Positions 5,816 to 10,222 of a stretch of 10,222 bases of DNA are shown here, one piece after another (position 1 is the first letter of the stretch; every line of letters begins with the position of its first letter). The stretch lies in assembly GCA_046048295.1 (NCBI GenBank), contig JBJOGJ010000138.1, positions 1 to 10,222 of the forward strand. Reading direction: 5' to 3'. The stretch is from CBDCWA01 sp046048295 (GTDB lineage: Bacteria; Pseudomonadota; Alphaproteobacteria; Rhizobiales; Hyphomicrobiaceae). The notes below the pieces were generated by a model. It was not told the DNA's origin. It worked only from the letters and a program-made list of their open reading frames with translations, and made no database searches. Both the position numbers and the translations under genes were made by a program.

Positions 5816-6430
5816 ATGGCCGTCCGCCGCTTTCATTCAGAGCAGCCCGCGAGCTTTGCCTTCACGCCGGACAACCTTGCCTGGGCCCGGGAGCTGATCT
5901 CGCACTATCCCGAAGGCAAGCAGGCCTCTGCGATCATTCCGCTGCTGTGGCGGGCGCAGGAGCAGCACGCCAACTGGCTGCCGGAGCCGGCTGTACGCTA
6001 CGTGGCGGACATGCTCGGCATGGCGCACATTCGTGCCTATGAAGTGGCGACGTTCTACACGATGTTTCAACTTGCTCCGGTCGGCAGGAAAGCGCACGTC
6101 CAGGTGTGCGGAACGACACCGTGCATGCTGCGCGGGGCCGAGGATATCGTTGCCGTATGCAAGCGGCGCATAAATGCGTCCCCACATCACCTGTCCGAGG
6201 ATGGCGACTTTTCATGGGAGGAGGTCGAATGCCTTGGCTCCTGTGCCAATGCGCCGATGGTGCAGATCTTCAAGGATACGTACGAGGACCTGACGCCGGA
6301 ATTGTTCGGGATGGTTCTCGATGGATTTGCGGCCGGTACACCGCCGGAGCCTGGATCGCAGGTCGGCAGGACGGCATCTGCGCCAGCCGGCGGGCCGACG
6401 ACACTCAAGGCATTTGCGGGCAAGGCGTAG
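5816..6430 (+). CDS. nuoE: NADH-quinone oxidoreductase subunit E (24 kDa, N1a cluster)
   Basis: This 204-residue protein is NuoE, a thioredoxin-fold subunit holding the [2Fe-2S] cluster N1a beside the FMN of NuoF. The four ligands are C98 and C103 in CGTTPC, and C139 and C143 in CLGSC. The conserved EVATFYTMFQL and GAEDIV blocks are present. I chose the ATG at 5816 because relatives from rhizobia begin with an S/AVRR...QPASFAF pattern, seen here as AVRRFHSEQPASFAF. The frame also opens at a GTG at 5771, which would add 15 residues of unfamiliar sequence. Neither start has a strong ribosome binding site (GGGAG lies about 13 bases before 5816). The C-terminal 40 residues form a Gly/Ala/Pro-rich tail common in alphaproteobacterial NuoE. 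The stop codon TAG runs into GGAG, the ribosome binding site of the next gene. Confidence 0.95.
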   Translation: MAVRRFHSEQPASFAFTPDNLAWARELISHYPEGKQASAIIPLLWRAQEQHANWLPEPAVRYVADMLGMAHIRAYEVATFYTMFQLAPVGRKAHVQVCGTTPCMLRGAEDIVAVCKRRINASPHHLSEDGDFSWEEVECLGSCANAPMVQIFKDTYEDLTPELFGMVLDGFAAGTPPEPGSQVGRTASAPAGGPTTLKAFAGKA

Positions 6431-6440
6431 GAGCATTGCG

Positions 6441-6653
6441 ATGGCCGACGACGAGGGCGCAGAGTTCCGACGGAAGTTCAGGGCGGTGATGATCGGGGCT
6501 GCTGCCGGATCCGCCACGTTTCTCCTGGTGCGTTATCTGTTCAGCGTAAGCGTCGACGTGGGCTTGGTCATCTTCGGTTTCGTCTCGTTCGCAGCGGGCA
6601 CCTTCATGTGGACCTACCGCCCGCCGAAGGATGGCGGGCAGGGGCCAGGTTAA
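6441..6653 (+). CDS. Small two-helix membrane protein between nuoE and nuoF
   Basis: This is a 70-residue protein with a charged N-terminus (MADDEGAEFRRKFR), two hydrophobic segments at about 15-33 and 36-57, and a short hydrophilic Pro/Gly-rich end. I recognise no named family. Small hypothetical genes of this sort between nuoE and nuoF occur in alphaproteobacterial complex I operons, often listed as unidentified reading frames. The TAGGAG that overlaps the nuoE stop is a good ribosome binding site 7 bases before the ATG at 6441, so translation is coupled to nuoE. An upstream in-frame ATG at 6321 would overlap nuoE by over 100 bases and is unlikely. It may be an assembly factor or accessory subunit of complex I, which is inference from position only. 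Confidence 0.8.
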   Translation: MADDEGAEFRRKFRAVMIGAAAGSATFLLVRYLFSVSVDVGLVIFGFVSFAAGTFMWTYRPPKDGGQGPG

Positions 6654-6675
6654 CGGATCGAGAGAAGAGCGCAGC

Positions 6676-7962
6676 ATGCTTGACGACAAGGATCGCATCT
6701 TCACCAATCTCTACGGCTTCCAGGACCCCGGCCTCGCCGGTGCGAAGGCGCGGGGCGCATGGGACAACACGAAAGCGCTCATCGAGATGGGCCACGACGG
6801 CATCATAGATGCGGTCAAGGCCTCCGGCCTGAGAGGTCGGGGCGGCGCCGGCTTCCCGACTGGACTGAAGTGGTCATTCATGCCGAAGGACGACCCCAGG
6901 CCCTCCTACCTCGTGGTCAATGCGGACGAGTCGGAACCCGGTTCCTGCAAGGACCGCGAGATCATGCGCCATGATCCGCACCTCCTGGTGGAAGGCTGCC
7001 TCGTCGCCTCTTTCGCGATGCGTGCGCACACCTGCTATATCTATGTTCGCGGTGAGTTCATTCGCGAGCGCGAACGACTGCAGGCCGCGATAGATGAAGC
7101 CTACGCGGCGCGGCTGATCGGCAAGAACAATATCAATGGCTGGGATTTCGACTGCTACGTGCACCATGGCGCGGGCGCCTACATCTGCGGCGAGGAGACG
7201 GCGCTGCTCGAAAGCCTGGAGGGCAAGAAGGGACAGCCGCGCCTGAAGCCGCCGTTCCCAGCCGGCTCCGGTCTCTATGGCGCGCCGACGACCGTCAACA
7301 ACGTCGAGTCCATTGCTGTCGTGCCGACCATACTGAGACGTGGCGCGGAGTGGTTCGCCGGATTAGGTAAGCCGAACAACACCGGCACCAAGCTGTTCCA
7401 GATTTCCGGGCACGTGGAACGGCCCTGCGTCGTCGAGGAGGAGATGGGCATCCCGCTGCGCGAACTGCTCGACAGGCATGCGGGCGGTGTACGCGGCGGC
7501 TGGAACAACCTGCTGGCAGTTATTCCCGGTGGGTCGTCGATGCCCTGCCTGCCGTCGGACATCTGCCAGGACCTGACAATGGACTTCGATACGCTCTCGA
7601 AGCTCAAGAGCGGCATGGGCACGGCGGCGATCATCGTGATGGACAAGTCGGCCGATATCGTAAAGGCGATCGCCCGAATTGCCTACTTCTACAAGCACGA
7701 GAGCTGTGGCCAGTGCACGCCCTGCCGAGAGGGTACCGGCTGGATGTGGCGCGTACTTGAACGGATGGCTCGCGGCGAGGCCGAAAAGTCTGAGATCGAC
7801 AAGCTTTTCGATGTCTCGAAGCAGATCGAGGGACATACGATCTGCGCACTAGGGGATGCTGCGGCGTGGCCGGTTCAGGGGCTCATTCGCCACTTCCGCC
7901 CGGAGATCGAGGCGCGAATCGAACGGTATCAGAAGGCGCAGCCCCGCGTGGCGGCGGAGTGA
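6676..7962 (+). CDS. nuoF: NADH-quinone oxidoreductase subunit F (51 kDa, NADH/FMN, N3 cluster)
   Basis: This 428-residue protein is NuoF, which oxidises NADH, carries FMN and passes electrons into cluster N3. The glycine-rich nucleotide/FMN motif GLRGRGGAGFPTGLKW lies at 51-66. The VVNADESEPGSCKDREIM block is at 80-97, and GAGAYICGEETALLESLEG, part of the FMN/NADH site, is at 165-183. The N3 ligands are C344, C347 and C350 in ESCGQCTPC, and C390 in HTICALGDAAAWPV. I chose the ATG at 6676 because MLDDKDRIFTNLYGF matches the usual NuoF N-terminus and AGAGAAGAG sits just upstream. An in-frame ATG at 6631 would overlap the preceding gene and add unfamiliar residues. All key residues are intact. 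Confidence 0.97.
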   Translation: MLDDKDRIFTNLYGFQDPGLAGAKARGAWDNTKALIEMGHDGIIDAVKASGLRGRGGAGFPTGLKWSFMPKDDPRPSYLVVNADESEPGSCKDREIMRHDPHLLVEGCLVASFAMRAHTCYIYVRGEFIRERERLQAAIDEAYAARLIGKNNINGWDFDCYVHHGAGAYICGEETALLESLEGKKGQPRLKPPFPAGSGLYGAPTTVNNVESIAVVPTILRRGAEWFAGLGKPNNTGTKLFQISGHVERPCVVEEEMGIPLRELLDRHAGGVRGGWNNLLAVIPGGSSMPCLPSDICQDLTMDFDTLSKLKSGMGTAAIIVMDKSADIVKAIARIAYFYKHESCGQCTPCREGTGWMWRVLERMARGEAEKSEIDKLFDVSKQIEGHTICALGDAAAWPVQGLIRHFRPEIEARIERYQKAQPRVAAE

Positions 7963-7990
7963 GCGATGCGAAAGAGCGCGCCGTACTGGA

Positions 7991-8054
7991 AACTTGCGGC
8001 GATGGCGTGTAGGACGATGGCGCCAATATGGCGGAGCTTTGGCGCCGGCAAGTT
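7991..8054 (+). repeat. Nested inverted repeats in the nuoF-nuoG spacer
   Basis: The 143-base gap between nuoF and nuoG holds an inner hairpin and an outer stem. The inner hairpin pairs GGCGCCAA (8019-8026) with TTGGCGCC (8039-8046), a perfect 8 bp with a 12-base loop. The outer stem pairs AACTTGC (7991-7997) with GCAAGTT (8048-8054). Alternatively, AACTTGCGGCG (7991-8001) can pair with 8043-8054 with a single bulged G, at the cost of the inner hairpin. GTAC copies flank the structure at 7983 and 8062. ATGGCG occurs three times within it (8002, 8017, 8028). No T-run follows, so it is not a standard terminator. It could be an RNA processing or stability element within the operon mRNA, or a small dispersed repeat. 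Confidence 0.5.
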
Positions 8055-8105
8055 GCGAACGGTACAGGCGACGGAATACCGGGCTACGGTCGGTCGGGGA
8101 CGTGA

Positions 8106-10172
8106 ATGGCGAAGATAATCATCATCGACGGCCGAGAGGTCGAGGTCGAGGACGGAATTACGCTGCTTCAGGCCTGCGAGCAGGCAGGCGTCGAAATTCC
8201 GCGCTTCTGCTACCACGAGCGCCTTTCGATTGCCGGCAACTGCCGCATGTGCCTCATCGAGGTAGTGGGGGCGCCGAAGCCGGTGGCCTCGTGCGCAATG
8301 GGCGTGAACGATCTTCGTCCGGGCCGTGACGGTGCGCCGCCGGCCATCAATACGCGCACCGAAATGGTGAGGAAGGCGCGCGAAGGCGTGATGGAGTTCC
8401 TTCTCATCAACCATCCGCTGGACTGCCCAATTTGTGACCAGGGCGGCGAGTGCGACCTGCAGGACCAGGCGATGGCATTCGGCGTCGGCGGCACCCGCTA
8501 TGCCGAGAACAAGCGCGCCGTCGACGAGAAGTATCTTGGTCCACTGATAAAGACTGCGATGACGCGGTGCATCCAATGTACGCGGTGCGTTCGATTCATG
8601 ACCGAGGTGGCCGGCGTCGAGGAGCTTGGCGCCATTGGCCGCGGCGAGGACATGGAGATCACGACGTACCTCGAAAAGGGCATGCTGTCCGAGCTTTCGG
8701 CCAACGTCGTAGACCTCTGCCCGGTCGGCGCGCTGACCCACCGCCCCTGGGCGCACAACGCCAGGCCATGGGAACTCAGGAAGACCGAATCCATCGACGT
8801 GATGGATGCGGTCGGCGCCGCGATCCGCGTCGACACCCGTGGCCGCGAGGTGATGCGGATCCTGCCGCGGAACAACGATGCGGTGAACGAGGAGTGGATC
8901 TCCGACAAGACCCGCCACGTCGCGGACGGTCTCAGGGCCCAGCGCCTCGATCGTCCATACGTGCGCAAGGACGGCCGGCTCGAGCCCGTTGGTTGGGACG
9001 AGGCGCTGGCCGTGGTGGCTGAAAAACTTGCAGGCACTCCACGCGCGCGGATCGGCGCCATCGCCGGAGACTTGGCAGGCGCCGAGGAAATGTTTGCGCT
9101 GAAGGAACTGATGACGGCACTCGGCTCCGCCAACATCGACTGCCGCCAGGACGGCACCGCGCTCGACCCCGCCCATGGTCGTGCAGGTTACCTGTTCAAT
9201 GCGACGATTGCAGGCGTCGACGCGGCCGATGCCATCATGATCGTTGGAGCGGACCTGCGTCGCGAAGCCCCGCTCATCAATGCCCGCATACGCAAGCGGT
9301 GGCTCGCGGGAGGCCTGCTGGTCGGCGTCATCGGCGATAAGATGGACCTTGGCTATCCTTACAACCACCTGGGAAGCGGTGTGCAGGCGCTGGGGCAGTT
9401 CGCGGATCATGCCCCGATCAGCAAGGAGCGCCCGATGATGATCGTAGGGCAGGGTGCGCTTGCCCGGCCAGATGGTGCGGCCGTCCTTTCGCTGGCAGCC
9501 AAGAGCGCGCTGGCGCTCGGTGTCGTGAAAGAGGGTTGGAACGGATTTTCCGTGTTGCATACGGCTGCCGGCCGCGTTGCGGGCCTGGACCTTGGCTTCG
9601 TACCCGGCAAGGAGGGCGCCAACGCAGATCGGATGGCTCAGGGTGGCGTCGATGTGATCTACAACCTTGGTGCCGACGAGATCGAAATCGCGCCAGGACC
9701 ATTCGTGATCTATCAGGGCAGCCATGGCGACCGCGGGGCGCACCGTGCCGACGTCGTGCTCCCGGGAGCAGCTTACACGGAGAAAAGCGCGACGTACGTC
9801 AACACCGAAGGCCGTGCGCAGGTTACAGCGCAGGCCGTCTTCCCGCCCGGTGACGCCAAGGAGGACTGGAAGATCCTGCGCGCGCTCTCGGAACGGGCCG
9901 GCAAGACGCTGGGCTTCGATACCGTCGCGGAATTGCGCGCGAGGATGTATGCGTCGGCGCCGGCGCTCGCAGCCATAGGAACCGTGGAACCGGCATCCGT
10001 GGATGCCATCACCAAGCTTGCCACCCTCGGTGGCAGTGTCGGCGACGCGCCGTTCCGCTCGACGATCGGAGACTTCTACCTGACGAACCCCATCGCAAGG
10101 GCGTCGACTGTGATGGCCGAGTTGAGTGCTCTCAGGAAATCGATGGACGAACAGGCGGCTGCGGCGGAATAG
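8106..10172 (+). CDS. nuoG: NADH-quinone oxidoreductase subunit G (75 kDa, N1b/N4/N5 clusters)
   Basis: This 688-residue protein is NuoG, the largest peripheral-arm subunit, which relays electrons from NuoF towards NuoB. It has an N-terminal ferredoxin domain with the [2Fe-2S] N1b ligands C35, C46, C49 and C63. The His-Cys3 cluster N5 follows (H103, C107, C110, C116 in HPLDCPICDQGGEC), then the [4Fe-4S] N4 ligands C155, C158, C161 and C205 (CIQCTRC and CPVGAL). The rest is the molybdopterin-oxidoreductase-like domain, with no sign of a retained cofactor site. The extra CxxCxxxC motif for cluster N7, found in enterics and Thermus, is absent from the region after residue 210, as in mitochondria and most alphaproteobacteria. 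The ATG at 8106 has GGGGA 5 bases upstream. The stop is 19 bases before nuoH. Confidence 0.97.
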   Translation: MAKIIIIDGREVEVEDGITLLQACEQAGVEIPRFCYHERLSIAGNCRMCLIEVVGAPKPVASCAMGVNDLRPGRDGAPPAINTRTEMVRKAREGVMEFLLINHPLDCPICDQGGECDLQDQAMAFGVGGTRYAENKRAVDEKYLGPLIKTAMTRCIQCTRCVRFMTEVAGVEELGAIGRGEDMEITTYLEKGMLSELSANVVDLCPVGALTHRPWAHNARPWELRKTESIDVMDAVGAAIRVDTRGREVMRILPRNNDAVNEEWISDKTRHVADGLRAQRLDRPYVRKDGRLEPVGWDEALAVVAEKLAGTPRARIGAIAGDLAGAEEMFALKELMTALGSANIDCRQDGTALDPAHGRAGYLFNATIAGVDAADAIMIVGADLRREAPLINARIRKRWLAGGLLVGVIGDKMDLGYPYNHLGSGVQALGQFADHAPISKERPMMIVGQGALARPDGAAVLSLAAKSALALGVVKEGWNGFSVLHTAAGRVAGLDLGFVPGKEGANADRMAQGGVDVIYNLGADEIEIAPGPFVIYQGSHGDRGAHRADVVLPGAAYTEKSATYVNTEGRAQVTAQAVFPPGDAKEDWKILRALSERAGKTLGFDTVAELRARMYASAPALAAIGTVEPASVDAITKLATLGGSVGDAPFRSTIGDFYLTNPIARASTVMAELSALRKSMDEQAAAAE

Positions 10173-10191
10173 GGCGCGAGGCATTCACGAC

Positions 10192-10222
10192 ATGAGCGAC
10201 ATCGACTGGAACATCGTTTGGG
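10192..10222 (+). CDS. nuoH: NADH-quinone oxidoreductase subunit H, first codons only
   Basis: An ATG at 10192 opens a frame reading MSDIDWNIVW up to the window edge, on the same strand and 19 bases after nuoG. A CGAGG lies about 10 bases upstream. nuoH follows nuoG in nearly all nuo operons, and a short polar start leading into the first membrane helix fits NuoH. The identity rests on gene order, because only ten codons are visible. Confidence 0.75.
   Translation, partial: MSDIDWNIVW

Noticed and set aside
7966..8118. A 50-codon plus-strand frame between nuoF and nuoG, with GGAG 6 bases upstream and 3 bases after the nuoF stop
   Set aside because: The start context is good, but the frame uses rare codons for this genome (AGG, AGA, ATA, CGA), is dominated by the inverted repeats and overlaps the nuoG start by 13 bases. 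Without conservation data I treat it as non-coding.
7929..10184. A 751-codon open frame on the minus strand opposite nuoG
   Set aside because: It mirrors nuoG codon for codon, has an Arg/His/Ala-rich composition with no domain, and reflects the high-GC codon bias of nuoG, which suppresses stops on the opposite strand.

Overview
The window carries the first part of a complex I operon (NADH:ubiquinone oxidoreductase, nuo) from a high-GC alphaproteobacterium. It runs from nuoA to the first codons of nuoH and is read left to right. nuoC and nuoD are separate genes, NuoG lacks the extra N7 cluster ligands, NuoE ends in a short Ala/Gly/Pro tail, and a small membrane-protein gene sits between nuoE and nuoF. 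These traits suggest a Hyphomicrobiales (Rhizobiales)-type organism. This is inferred from protein resemblance, and the genus cannot be named from the sequence alone.

Layout. 1-932 (minus strand): most of an acyltransferase-3 family membrane protein whose 3' end lies outside the window. 933-1122: a divergent intergenic region with a small dyad and a plausible sigma-70 promoter for the tRNA. 1123-1199: tRNA-Asp(GTC) with an encoded CCA. 1200-1343: the nuo leader. 1344-10222: the nuo operon in the order nuoA, nuoB, nuoC, a GFA-domain gene, nuoD, a VOC (glyoxalase-like) gene, a four-helix membrane protein gene of unknown function, nuoE, a two-helix mini membrane protein gene, nuoF, a structured spacer, nuoG, and the start of nuoH.

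How the parts work together. NuoE, NuoF and NuoG form the NADH-oxidising arm (FMN plus Fe-S clusters N1a, N1b, N3, N4 and N5). NuoB, NuoC and NuoD form the connecting module that passes electrons through N2 to quinone. NuoA and NuoH begin the membrane arm. All cluster-ligating cysteines and the N5 histidine are present in the core subunits, so the enzyme looks functional. The four non-nuo genes are in the same orientation with short spacers and are probably co-transcribed. Two of them belong to families that include glutathione-linked aldehyde chemistry (GFA) and glyoxalase-type chemistry (VOC), and two are small membrane proteins without a recognised family.

The most useful leads are these extra genes, especially the VOC plus membrane-protein insertion that separates nuoD from nuoE by about 1.2 kb, and the nested inverted repeats between nuoF and nuoG. 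There is no mobile element, integrase, CRISPR array or defence system in the window, and I see no evidence of a wholly new multi-gene system.
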